DNA from: Fremontodendron californicum
Lineage: Eukaryota; Streptophyta; Magnoliopsida; Malvales; Malvaceae
Assembly: GCA_030761205.1 (NCBI GenBank)
Contig: JAULJL010000015.1
Location: forward strand, 13,211,501-13,275,500
Length of the DNA stretch: 64,000 nucleotides
Direction of reading: 5' to 3'
Positions 35,201 to 46,564 of the stretch are shown here, one piece after another; positions within the stretch are counted from its first letter, which is position 1, and each line of letters begins with the position of its first letter. A model generated the notes under the pieces. It saw only the letters and a program-made list of their open reading frames with translations. It had not been told where the DNA came from and did no database searches. Position numbers and translations under genes: made by a program.

Positions 35201-38200
35201 TGAACCACTTATTTGATTATCTTATGTGATTATTGCTTTCTTTGCTGTTTGATACTCAATAATTATGGTCTTCATAATATTCACTTCAGCAGGTCAATCT
35301 CTGCACTACTTTTACTGATATTCCGAGTTGCAGTAAGTTTAATGTTTTAGGTCTAGAAATGAAGTTTGTGGTGATAATTCCTTTACTATTAATAGTTGTA
35401 AGTTTTGCTGAAAGATGGCTAGTGTGCCTACTTGCTTGAGGATGGATGACTCCGGTAAAATTATAAGTTCAAGTTTACATTAAACAAATAGTAAATTTTC
35501 AACTCAAGACTTTTTTGCATCAATGTGGAATGTGATTGCTATATTTGCTATAATGTGCATTGTATGCTTATATTTAGGCTTAAATGGAATTGTTCGAAAA
35601 GATAATGAAATCAAACATGCAAGACTTCTCTCTTGCTAAAAATTATAAACTTGAGTTTTTTTATATCATTTATATCATCCAAATTTTATTTCGTCGTTGT
35701 AGCATGCTTCCTCTACCATTTTTTGTTTCGCAAGTGTAAAATGCCTAGAGTTACATATTTGTCTCTGATTCTCAATATTTTAGTTAGCAATGAAAAAGCG
35801 AATGAGAGAACTTACGTTAGCAAAGCTGACATCAGGAAGAACATGCGAAGAATGAGGAATGGCCCAGGGAGAAATCAAAGCCTGGGTGTTAGAGTTGAGA
35901 ATTCGAAAGGCTTCCTTCCTAACAGCTTTGATCGTGTCCTTCTTGACGCTCCTTGTTCTGCTCTTGGTTTGAGACCTCGGCTATTTGCTGGAGAGGTACG
36001 ACATTCTGTTTATGCTGGTTACAAATTGACACTTGCTCTTGTTCCTGATTATTTTTCTTCATTTTAAATTCTGTCCATTCCCATGCATAGTATCAATAGA
36101 GTGATGAATATCTATGTTCTTAATCTTGCTGCATTCTAAATTCTGTCCATTCACATGCATAGTATCTGTAGAGTGATGAAAATCCATGCCCTTAACTCAA
36201 GAAATGATCTATCCTGTCTTAGAAGGCCTGGACTATTGAGAAGACAGCTGTTGCAAATAAATAAAATAAAACAAAAAATATACATTTTTGTATATGTGTA
36301 CACTGAACACTTGTTTCCTTTTAGGGGATTGATTTATGTGAACTATGCTGGTATTGGCGTGTTGTTACTTGTGATTTAGTATGTGCTTAGCTGTAAAAAC
36401 GTTCTTCCTTCTGTTTTTCATTAATTGAGCATGTCATTTTACAATTTGCTTATTTACTTTTTAACCTTTAAAGCAGATTGCTTAAATATTCCTCATGGTT
36501 GCTTAGTTTTAATGCAAGATATTCATAAATCATAAAGTAGGTGAACTTTACTCCAATTTATTTTCCTCCAGAATATCATGAGTAAAACATTAGTTTCTGC
36601 TGTTTCATAAATTAAGCCGTATGGTATTTCACTTGTTTCGTCCTTCTACAAGGATTTTGGCTTCTGATTTATTGTTGCTACATGTTGCCTCAGTTTGTAT
36701 TTTCATTTATTTATTTATTTGTTGGGGGTGGGAGGGTGGGGTGAGGATAAGTAAAACATAGATGCACCCTTAAGGTGAGATTTGCATGTTCAGAAAGAGA
36801 TGATGATAGCAGATAATTCAATAAAGTGTGAGCCACATGAGAAACTTGTTTTCTCAGTTTTGATCATATAAAAGTTAAATAATTTGCATTAGTTTTAGTT
36901 TTTCTATTTAATCTTTTTAATTTGTTTTGATTTAATAGAAAGAACTGACTTTTACTGAATCAGATGAAATTGGTTTGGCTGTTTGCTGCTTTTTTTTTGG
37001 TATACAGGAAACCATAGAGACATTAAGAAACCATGGAAAATATCAGAGGAGAATGTTTGATCAGGCTGTTCAGTTAGTTCGCCCTGGTGGAGTCCTTGTG
37101 TACTCAACGTTAGTTTGCTTTCTTCTTGCAATTTTATATTTATTTGTATAAATTATTAATTGTACTGCTCTCATAATAAATTATAAATGTATTATGTGTG
37201 CCACATAATACATTTCTGATTGGCTGAGTGTGTTTTTATATATACAAACATGCATCAAAACAATTTGCAGAGTGCTGACAATATTAGTAGCGACTTTAAT
37301 AATTTTTTGAGGTAATTAGATGTTCTTTACTGGATCCTTATCTAGGATATGGATTGTAAAGTTTAGTACCTAACTTCTAAGGTTAGGTGCTTTTATTGAG
37401 ATTTGTACCTTTTGCACCTAATGCACTCTTGTTCTTTTGTGTATGCATGCAAATTGAAACCTATGTTACTCGAACTCGGGTGTGAGTGACAGATACGGGT
37501 ATGTGTCTGACACGGGTATGTTCAATTTTTTCTAAGTTTTTGCATGTATTTTGAAGGTCTTTGGAGGGTCATATCTCCATATCCATGTCTCGATATGCGT
37601 CGGACACGGGTACTTCAAAAAAAATGAAGAGTCAGAACAACATAGATTGAAACACATACCTTAGATAAAGTGTCTTTAAATTTTATTTCATTTTTTTTAC
37701 GAAAAAATTACAGGTTTCAACCTGAAAAAAAAAAAGAGTGATACGTGTCTTTTTACAAGAATTAGGAAAGATAATATTATTCATTCAAAATTTTTTGTCG
37801 CGGATGCAAATGAAAGAAATTTAGAACTAGGGTTTGACGTGGATTTTAGTTAATTATGATATAATTCCCTTTAGAAATCCTAGTGCCTTTACGTGCTTTG
37901 TGCCTTTGATCACTGTGATCTAGGATCTAAATGGTATAACTAGAGGTGTTAAGTCTAAGTGTTATTATATTTTGCTTATATTTTGTTTATTGTGTAAGTA
38001 ATGACAATGGTTAAACTGATTTTTCATGTTTTTCCTCTCTTGGTTCTTTCACATATTGTCAGATGTACAATTAATCCTGGTGAGAATGAAGCATTGGTCC
38101 GATATGCTTTGGATACATATAAGTTCCTCTCTTTAGCTCCACAGGTTAGATGCGTTAAATTTAACCTTACAAACATACAAACAGATGCACACATTAAATT

Positions 38201-39931
38201 TTACGTTTTTCTTCTTGATTGATTTATTATTTTTAAGCTGGGTAACATTTCGATGGTTTTTATAAGATTTTTACCATTTCATTACAACAATCATATTATA
38301 AAAAATTTGGTATGAATCATGGTCTTTTTATTTTTGTGGGATGGTCAGTTTATAACGAAAATGGAAATAATCTCTTTGATTAAAGCTTTGAATTAATTTA
38401 GCTCTCTTATGATACTTTCCAGCATCCAAGAATTGGAGGACCTGGTCTTGTTGGTAGGTGTGAATTTCCAGATGGATATGTTGAGTAAGTATTTCAACCC
38501 AATTGCTTGCCACTTTGTACCCCTCTCCTATGTTGCTCTGACTCTTCAGTTTAGTACCCGTGTCCGACACATATCCGGACTAGGGCTGTAATCGAGTCGA
38601 GCCGAGCTCGAATAGTGAGCTGCTCGAGCTCGAGCTCGACTCGAAACTCGCTGCTCGAGCTCGAGCTCGAGCTCGACCGAATACCATTTTTCAAGCTCGA
38701 GCTCGGCTCGAGATATAATCGAACTATTCGAGCTCGGCTCGATAAAGCTCGTTTACTCAATTTATGTACTCGAGCTCGAGTTCGAGCTCGAGCTCGTTTC
38801 ACCACTATACAGTAGGGTAATATAGTAAATTATTATAAAAATATATATTATAAAATCAAAAGCTCGATTAGGCTCGCGAGCCGCTCGAATCGAGTATTGA
38901 GATACTCGAATTCGGCTCGCTCGATAGCTCGAGCTGCTCGAGCTCGAGCTCGGCTCGATAATGACCGAATCGAATTCGAGTTTTTTTCGAGCCGAACTCG
39001 AATAGCTTGCGAGCACCAGTGTCTCATTTACACCCCTAATCCGGACATGGGAATGGGGATATGATCCCCCCAAAGACCCTCCAAATATATGGAAAAAATT
39101 AGAATAAATCAAGCATACCCGTATCCGAGACTCACACCCGAGTCCGAGTAACATAGCCCCTCCAACAAGTGAACTGATACAGTTGTTCATACATAAAGTC
39201 CTTTATAAGTGGATGCCATGTGGGAAACATTGGATTATTGATCAGAGTGTTTCCACTGAATTATCCGAATATCTCGTAACAGTTTTTTCTCATAAATATT
39301 TGCACATTCCTTTAAGTTTGCTTGTGAAAGATACTGCTGCTGAATCTGATTTTAGACTTGCATCATATTTTAACTAAATTGTCGTTGCTGATGTTCTCTT
39401 GAATAGTCTGTTTCCTGGATAATACTTTTCTGAATCTGTCATTTTGATTTTCCTTTCATTTCCTACATAAGACACAAATAGGCAACTCAATTTTCTTGTG
39501 GTCTACTTTTCGATTAAGCATGAATATTCGAGGGTAGAATGAAGATCACGAATGTATAAACGATGTCGAGGATGGGGGCATAGAAATCCATCTTCTTGTG
39601 ATTGGGTGTAGAAATTTATCCATCCAACCGATTATCGTTACTGAATCCAGAATAAGAGGGTGTAGTTGATATTCTATTTTCCTGTTTGTTTCGCAGCTGA
39701 ATGACGTGTCGTATGTCGTATCATCCTTTTTTGTTCTTTGGTGATTGATCCTTTAACCATTGTTGATTGTCCTTTTTTCCTAACCAACAATTATTTGATG
39801 ATGCTGAATTACACAGAGAGTGGTTAAGAGCTGGAGAGGAGGAATTGGTTCAGAGGTTTGATCCCTCATCTCCACTTGATACAATTGGGTTTTTCATAGC
39901 CAAATTTGTTGTAGGCTCCAAAGATAATTGA
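29275..39931 (+). CDS. NSUN6-like RNA cytosine-C5 methyltransferase (NOP2/Sun with PUA domain), 12 exons
   Basis: Exons: 29275-29396, 29706-30057, 30342-30489, 31237-31374, 31496-31558, 33063-33184, 34564-34801, 35784-35995, 37008-37108, 38063-38144, 38423-38484, 39817-39931. All junctions are GT-AG and keep frame, giving 584 residues ending TGA. The PUA domain spans about 137-250 (SRKCAEAVLRGA, then GVMACSSRVEEGDLVAV). The SAM-binding motif DMCAAPGGKT is at 284-293. Motif IV DAPCSALG has C452 and motif VI TCTINPGENE has the likely nucleophile C500. The family transfers methyl from S-adenosylmethionine to C5 of cytosine in RNA; NSUN6 relatives act on tRNA 3' ends and some mRNAs. No disabling change was seen. 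The exact substrate is inferred. Large introns 5, 6, 8 and 11 hold repeats. Confidence 0.93.
33554..33977. mobile_element. Inverted-repeat element in intron 6
   Basis: A 22-bp sequence at 33554-33575 (starting CTGGTTTAATGTGACAGT) is repeated inverted at 33956-33977 with one mismatch, framing about 424 bp. No clear target duplication was found. It could be a MITE or part of a broken LTR element whose promoter-like piece follows at 34048. Confidence 0.5.
34048..34220 (+). other. LTR-promoter-like fragment in intron 6
   Basis: A TATAAATA box (34048-34055) is followed by pyrimidine-rich sequence, then CTGACTTAATTATCGGA and TCTTGCAGGT. This order is common in the R-U5 part of plant gypsy LTRs. 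No coding part or second LTR was found, so this is at most a remnant. Confidence 0.35.
36066..36190. repeat. Tandem duplication of about 73 bp in intron 8
   Basis: The phrase AAATTCTGTCCATTC.CATG, followed by CATAGTATC and AGAGTGATGAA, occurs at about 36066 and again at about 36138 with a few changes. It lies just after exon 8. Confidence 0.75.
37461..37645. mobile_element. hAT-type MITE in intron 9, 185 bp
   Basis: The ends are CTATGTTACTCG on the left and, on the opposite strand, CTATGTTGTTCTGACTC on the right. They are flanked by the exact 8-bp duplication ATTGAAAC (37453-37460 and 37646-37653). Eight bases is the hAT length. The interior holds GACACGGGTA-type words shared with the element at 38528. 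Confidence 0.8.
38528..39156. mobile_element. Second copy of the intron-9 MITE family, in intron 11, split by another insertion
   Basis: It starts CTATGTTGCTCTGACTC and ends, on the opposite strand, CTATGTTACTCGGACTC, in reverse orientation to the copy at 37461. The flanks CCCCTCTC and CCCCTCCA agree at six of eight bases, an eroded hAT-length duplication. It is interrupted at 38581-39038. Confidence 0.75.
38581..39038. mobile_element. Nested hAT-type element made largely of CGAGCT words, 458 bp
   Basis: Ends TAGGGCTGTAA and TTACACCCCTA are inverted with one mismatch. They are flanked by the exact 8-bp duplication ATCCGGAC (38573-38580 and 39039-39046). The interior repeats GAGCTCGAGCTCG and variants, so both strands look alike and the RNA would be highly self-complementary. 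It lies inside the MITE at 38528-39156. Confidence 0.82.
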
Positions 39932-41301
39932 GTTGCAAGTCTGCGAGTTGGAGCTAAGGTGTTAGACCATTGAACAAATTAGTTCTCAATGCTGTTTTGG
40001 TGTTGTAGTATTTTTAACTGTGCACAGAGCAATTTGCTGTGAAAGATTCAAGAAAATCACTCTGTTTATGAATTAGATTTGTGGTTAACTCAAATTCATT
40101 GTATCAGTTTTGTTTGCTATGAAGAAATTTGTTGCAGGAATGAATTATTTTTTGATGAAAACTATTAAGATTTTTAGGACACGAAAAATAACATGAAAAT
40201 ACGAATATATAAATTTTTTAAAATTTATATAATACGAATTATTAATGTCATTTTAAATACGATTATGACATAAGAAAATAATACGACTATGATATAAATA
40301 TATGGATTTTCAGAGCTATTAAAAGCTTTGTTTAGGGAACAGCTCAAGTTGTCTCCTTCGAATTATTAAGTTCACAAGGTCGTGTCTCAATGGTAGTTAG
40401 TTATACATCACTTCTCCACAAATGGAGGTCTTAAGGTTGATTGAATCAAAAACAGATTGCCATAGCATTATAATTCTCGACATCTTTTTGGAAACTTTAC
40501 TTGATCCTTGTGAACCTTACTAGAATTTGTTAAAACATTTCTTCATTAATTATAAATATTTTTATTTATATGACTTAAATCTATATTTATGTTAATATAT
40601 AAAAAATTTATTATTTTATTTGTTTAAGGTTTTTTTTTTTTACATTAATATATATATATATATATAAACTCTATTTAGTTTAGGGTTTTATTTGAAAAGT
40701 TATTCGTCAACAATTTTACTTGCATAGATTGGTAGTAACTTTACTTAAAAATGCTGATTTAAAACTCAAACATTCTATTTTACATTGACATTAAATAAGA
40801 GATATTAACTGAGATTTTTTGTTTATAATGCACTCACTAAAGTTAAAGAATGATTTTTTTTTTTTGGTTTTAATGTTTTGCTTTACATTTTTAAAAGATA
40901 AACCAAATAAGAAACCAACCAAATTTTATTTTCAGTTTTATTTGGTTTGGTTTTTATTTATTTTTTGTTTTTAAAAAGTTATAATGTAAAAACGTGTAAA
41001 TAAGTAAAATGAAATTTTTTAACTTTACAAATGAGGTAAAAAACTATCACATGTCTTTAGATTGTATTTTAAAAAAGAAAAAAATAAATAAATAGAATAT
41101 GTGCTAATTTTTTAATTTCACTTGTGGAGTTAAAAAATCCCACTCCAGTGTACAAGATAATAATAAATAAAATCATATATTTTATTATTTAAAAAATTAT
41201 ATTTTATGCATAATCCTTCAAAAAATTACTCATTATTATATCAAAGCATGCTTTTCTTATTTTTTTATTCTAAAAGTAAAAAATACATCTGAAACTTTTA
41301 T

Positions 41302-42352
41302 AGTGTGTTTGGATGAGGTATTTGAAGAAAAAATTTCATTTTAATGAAGGTTTTCAAAAATGAATTTACATATTTGATTAATAGTAAGAGGGAATTTTAA
41401 AATTTATGAAGAATTTCAAGAGTGCATTTAAGCACCTCAAATTTCTTACCGAATTCATTAAAACATATAGTTTTTCAAAAAAAATTCAAATCTCCTTTCA
41501 TTTTATCACATGAACTACTATAAACTACAAAATTTTAAAAATAAAATATCATTTTATTTAATTCTAATATATATTTTTTATTTTTATACTATTAATAATA
41601 TCTATACATTTTTACAAATCCAATGATATTCATATTGCATATTTTTTTATACATATATGTATTTTTATTTTTAATATCATTATTTTTATTTTATAATTAT
41701 TTTTTTATCTCATTAAATTTTAATGACTTAAATTTTCTTCTAAAAAATATTTATCCAAACAAAATAATTACAAATGCTAGTATTTTTAAATGCTTTTATT
41801 TCAGTTTTTTAAAAATATTTAAAATTCTCCACCCAATGTATGTTTGAATGAGGGACTTGGAAGAGTGAATTCAATTGTAAAGAGACTTTCAAAATTCTAA
41901 AATGAAATTATTTTGTTTGATAAAATAAAAATTATTATTGTCAAAATTATTAAAATTTTATAATAAAAAATTTTTAAAGGCTCAAATTTCCCTTTCAAAT
42001 TTCACTTCTTAACATTTATTATGTTTTTTAAGCAACTTTTATTTTTTTCAATTCTAACTACAAAAACTCATTTTAAATTTTTTATTTATTTTTTCATGTT
42101 ATTAGTTATATTTATACATTTTTACAAATCTAATGGCATCCATATTGCATATTTTTCTCAATATTTTTTATTTTTAATATTATTATTTATCTATTATAAT
42201 TATTTTTTCATCTTATCAAATTTCAATATTAAAAAAAAATATTTATCCAAACAATATAAATTACAAATGCTAATATTTTAAATTGAAACATTTTAAAATA
42301 CTAACATTGTAAAAAATTTCAAAATTTTAAAATTTCTCATCCAAATACACTT
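41302..42352. mobile_element. Possible composite MITE with GTGTTTGGATGAG ends
   Basis: The left end GTGTGTTTGGATGAGG faces an inverted right end, GTGTATTTGGATGAG on the opposite strand at about 42338-42352. A third, direct copy of the end (ATGTATGTTTGAATGAGGG) lies at about 41835, so two elements may be fused or nested. The interior is AT-rich without coding. Confidence 0.5.
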
Positions 42353-42414
42353 TAAGTTTTTATACAAAAAAAACCTAAACAAAAGCAGTCATCCACATAT
42401 ATAACAAAATAAGC

Positions 42415-42973
42415 GGTTAAAGTATTTAAACAATACCTGTACTATAATTAAAAGTGCATTTTAGTCTCTATACTATAGAAGTGAGTAATTTAGTCCTTGT
42501 ACGTTTGAAATTAGTGCAAAAAAGTAAAATTGTTAACAGTGTTAATAGGAAGTCCTCTAAATGCTAATATGGACATATGAAACTGACAGAAAAAGTGACT
42601 TGAAAAAAAAATAATGACGTGTCAAATTCTTTTACTCAAACGAAATTTAGAAAAACATAAATTTTTTTTGCAAATCTTTTCCTTACCTGTAAAAACATGT
42701 CATCATTTTTTTTCGAAGTTATCTATTTTGTCAGTTTCTAAATTCCACCTAAGCAAAAAAATTTGACACGTCATCATTTTTTTTCAAGTTATTTATTCTA
42801 TCAGTTTCATATGTCCATGTCAGCATTTAATCGATTTTTCATTAACATTGTTATCAATTTTACTTTTTTGCACCAATTTCAAATCTAAAGGAATTAAATT
42901 ACTCATTTTTAAAATACAAGAACTAAAATATACTTTTAACTATAGTACAAAGACTATCTAAATACTTTAACCC
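42415..42973. mobile_element. Mutator-type MITE with long inverted arms, 559 bp
   Basis: Roughly 140-bp or longer inverted arms begin GGTTAAAGTATTTA and continue through TAGTC/TTGTACTATA words to GTGCAAAAAAGTAAAATTG. They are flanked by the exact 9-bp duplication AAAATAAGC (42406-42414 and 42974-42982). Length and duplication fit Mutator-like foldback elements. Confidence 0.85.
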
Positions 42974-44289
42974 AAAATAAGCATGAGTTTAAGGATTTTT
43001 AAAACGAAATTATTTGAAGAGCTAGGAATTGAGAAAGTAGAAGCCACCAGTTAGCTCTTTGCAATGACCTCAATATCATATTTTTCTTATGTTACTCAAA
43101 CTTTTTATTTTTAAATATTCGTGTTGATATATATTTGAATATGAGCGTGAGAGTATGATCCTTTAAATATAGAAAAAATTAATAATTTAAAATCAGTCTT
43201 AGATTAGATTTGATAATTCGCATATTTGTATCGCGTATATGTTATTTTTACTTATCATAATTGTGTTTAAAATATTAGGTATTTATATAAATTTTGACGC
43301 GTTAATATTTTATTTTATATAAATTTTTATATATTAATATGTTTGTGTCGTGTTCGTATTATTTTTCTATATAGCGCATATTTTAATTAATTTCATTATA
43401 TTGTGTTTGTGTGTTATGATTATATGATGTCTACAATTATCAAATCTATCATATCTATAGAAAATATTTTTTTAAATGAGGAAAAGAATAAAAACTAAAT
43501 CCAAATTCGTGATGTCTTTTAATGAATTTTAATGTAGGTACCACCCAACGATCGGAATTCAAAGCAAAACAATCTCAAGCTTCCTTTCTTTGCAAGTAAT
43601 ATTTTTTTATTAAAAAAAAAAAAGTGTGGGCATTAATTAACTAACAATTCTGGTTTTTGGACATCTTAATTTGGTCCAACAATTTTTATTTTTTTAAAGA
43701 AGGATATATTTGTTTTTAAAGAATAAAGGATAATAAGTTTTAAGTTTAAAGCTTTGGTTGGAAGTTTCTTTTTTCTTTTTTTTTTTTAGGTTTTTTATTT
43801 TATTTATTTATCTTTACTGAATGTAAGTTAACGTTTTCGAAAAGTCTTTGGATGAAAACTTTGATATGAAACTAGAATGTTCCCCCTCCCGGGGGAGTAG
43901 GGACTTGAAATTTTTTATACTAGAAAAAAGTCCTCACTTCGTGGAGGTATTTTTAATTTTTAATTATATTTTATTAAATAATAATAATTTATTTAAATAT
44001 TTTATTTTATTTTAAAATTATAATTATATTTTGTTAATTATGAAAATTAAATTGATAATATTTTTTTTATAAATTACGTAATATAAATGCATTTTCAAAT
44101 ATTATGTATATATATATTTGAAAAATATTTAAATCTTATTATACACTATATATTTTTATTTATAGGAGGTAAAAACTAATAAATGAAAACTAAGAAAATA
44201 AAATTATGATTTGTATTTTATTATCTCATAAGATCGATTTTCTCATATAGGTTAGTAGCAAGTTCATTTTTTTTTTCTTTTTCTTTCCG

Positions 44290-45230
44290 AACAATTTGGG
44301 TATGGATTTTAAATCGACCTGCAAGTCAACGTCCGCACTAACCCGTTTAAGTAAATCATTTAAAATTAAAATAAAATAATTAATAAAATAGTTTTTTTTT
44401 AATTTTTTACCCGAACCGGTCAGATACGGATCCTAAATCAGTCCGCGAGTCAACGTGCGGACTAACCCTTTTAAAACATTATCTAAAAATAAATATAAAG
44501 AACTAATTAATAAAATAAATTCCTTTTTTTTAATTTTTTTTTCGTACAGGTCAGGTACAGATCCTAAATCGACTAGCGAGTCAATGTACGGATCAACCCC
44601 TTTAAATATATCATTTAAAAATAAAATAAAAAACTAAAAATAATTAATAAAATAAATTTATTTTTTTAATTTTTTTCGAAAAGGTCGGATACGGATCCTA
44701 AATCGACACACAAGTGAATGTGTGGGCCAACCCTTTAAAAACATCATTCAAAAATAAAATAAATTTTTTATTTTAACTTTTTCTCTCTAGCGGATCGGTT
44801 ACAGATTCTAATCGACCTGCGAGTCAACGTGCAGAGTGTAAACCAACATCTTTAAATACATCATTAAAAAATAAAACTAAAACTTAAAACTAAAAAAACT
44901 AATAAATAACTAATAAAATAATTTTTTTTTTTCCAAACGGGTTGAATACGGATCCTAAATTGATTCGCGAGTCAATATGCGAACCAACTCCTTTAAATAC
45001 ATTATTTAAAAATAAATTAATAATATATATATATTTTAAATCAATCCACGAGTTAACGTGCGGACCAATTACTTTAAATACATTATTTAAAAATAAAATA
45101 AAAAGCTAAAAATTATTAATAAATTTTTTTTTTAACGGGTCGGATACGAATTTTAAATCGATCCATGAGTTATCGTGCAGACCAACCCTTTAAATACACC
45201 ATTTAAAAATAAAAAAAAAATCTAAAAAAA
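44290..45230. repeat. Minisatellite of about 110-140 bp units, about eight copies
   Basis: Each unit has a GC-richer head (GGTCGGATACGGATCCTAAA, then TCGACC.GCGAGTCAACGTGC) and an A/T-rich tail (CTTTAAATACATCATTTAAA, then AATAAAATAAA). Unit starts are near 44290, 44415, 44550, 44685, 44795, 44935, 45030 and 45140. Divergence between units is high, so the array is old. Confidence 0.85.
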
Positions 45231-45929
45231 AATAAAAATAAAAGTGTTATATAATAGGACAACAATATCCCTAACACATTTCAAAAATACCGCTTGAGTC
45301 CTTAGGACTCAAAAATAATTATTAGTAGATAATTTTAATTATATTAAATAGTATTAATTTATTTAAATATTTAAATATATATTTATATATTAAAATAATT
45401 AAATATTTAATATAAAAATTAAATATTTCAAATTACATCTTCACAAATAAAAAAAAATATTACTAATCAATTTTAAATAAAAACATAAATCTATAAAATT
45501 GAATTTTTTTAAAAAAATCAAATGACAAATTCATCAAAAAATAAATTTTAAATCGATTTTTTTACCAATCAAATTTGACGTTATTCGATTGTAAGAGTTT
45601 AAGTCGATCAATAACTCTTGCTGGTATTTCTTTTTTTCTTCTCAAAAAATAAAAAATAATTGCAAATTTTTTTTTCACATAAATGTTTTTTTTTTTCACT
45701 TCCTTATTAGTTATTAATAGTTATTTATGTATAATAATAAATAATTTAAATTTATTGGTTTATTTTATAATTCTTTCCAAAAAAAAAATTCTTTCTTAAT
45801 TACATGTTTTTCAAGAAAAATTTATTTTCTTTTCTTACTAATAATTATTTATTATTATGATAATAAATAGTAAATATTTTTGGTTTGTTAGTTAATTTTG
45901 TAATTATTTCAAAAAAAAAAAATATTCAC

Positions 45930-46430
45930 AAATAGGATGACAGGGGATCGGATATCAAAAAAATTTTAAATACATGAATCCGCTTAATTTATCTGAAATA
46001 TGAATTTGTTTATTATCCGCTTACTATCCAAATATCACTATCCGAATTTGCATCCGATTTAAAGACCAATATCAGTCGGATATCTGAACCCGCTAAATAT
46101 TTGAATTTATTAAATTATTTTTTTAAAAATAAAATACTAAATTAAATAAAAACTAAATATGTAAATGGATATCAGATTTGGATATATGAATCTTTTATTG
46201 GCATAAATAAAGTGGATTTGAATAACGAATTCAAATATCCAACACTATCCGAACCAAAATCAAAGTTGTTACGGATAACGGATATCCAAAGATTTATTTT
46301 TGAATTCGCTGCGGATAGTAAATTCAATATCCAAATCCGCAAATTATCCGAATTCGCAATATTCGAATCTACAAATAATGGATCGAATAATATCGGATAT
46401 CTAATTTTTTACTATCACTCAACAAAATTA
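45930..46430. repeat. Low-complexity element of GGATATCCGAATCCGC words
   Basis: Both strands carry repeated words such as ATCCGAAT, CGGATATC and ATCCGC with frequent inversions, like the CGAGCT element at 38581 but with another motif. Ends and target duplication could not be fixed. The open frame at 46212-46466 is a by-product. Confidence 0.5.
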
Positions 46431-46564
46431 AAAAAATATATTTATTATAATAAATATAAAATATAAATAGTTTTAATTCAATTTTCCAAAAAAAGCAAAA
46501 AAAAAAAAAACTGTCCTTGCTACACTATCCCCTGAGGGGATACTTTTAATATAATTAAATAAAT

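Noticed and set aside
38551..39190. Ser/Arg-rich open frames on both strands
   Set aside because: By-products of CGAGCT repeats in the nested hAT-type element.
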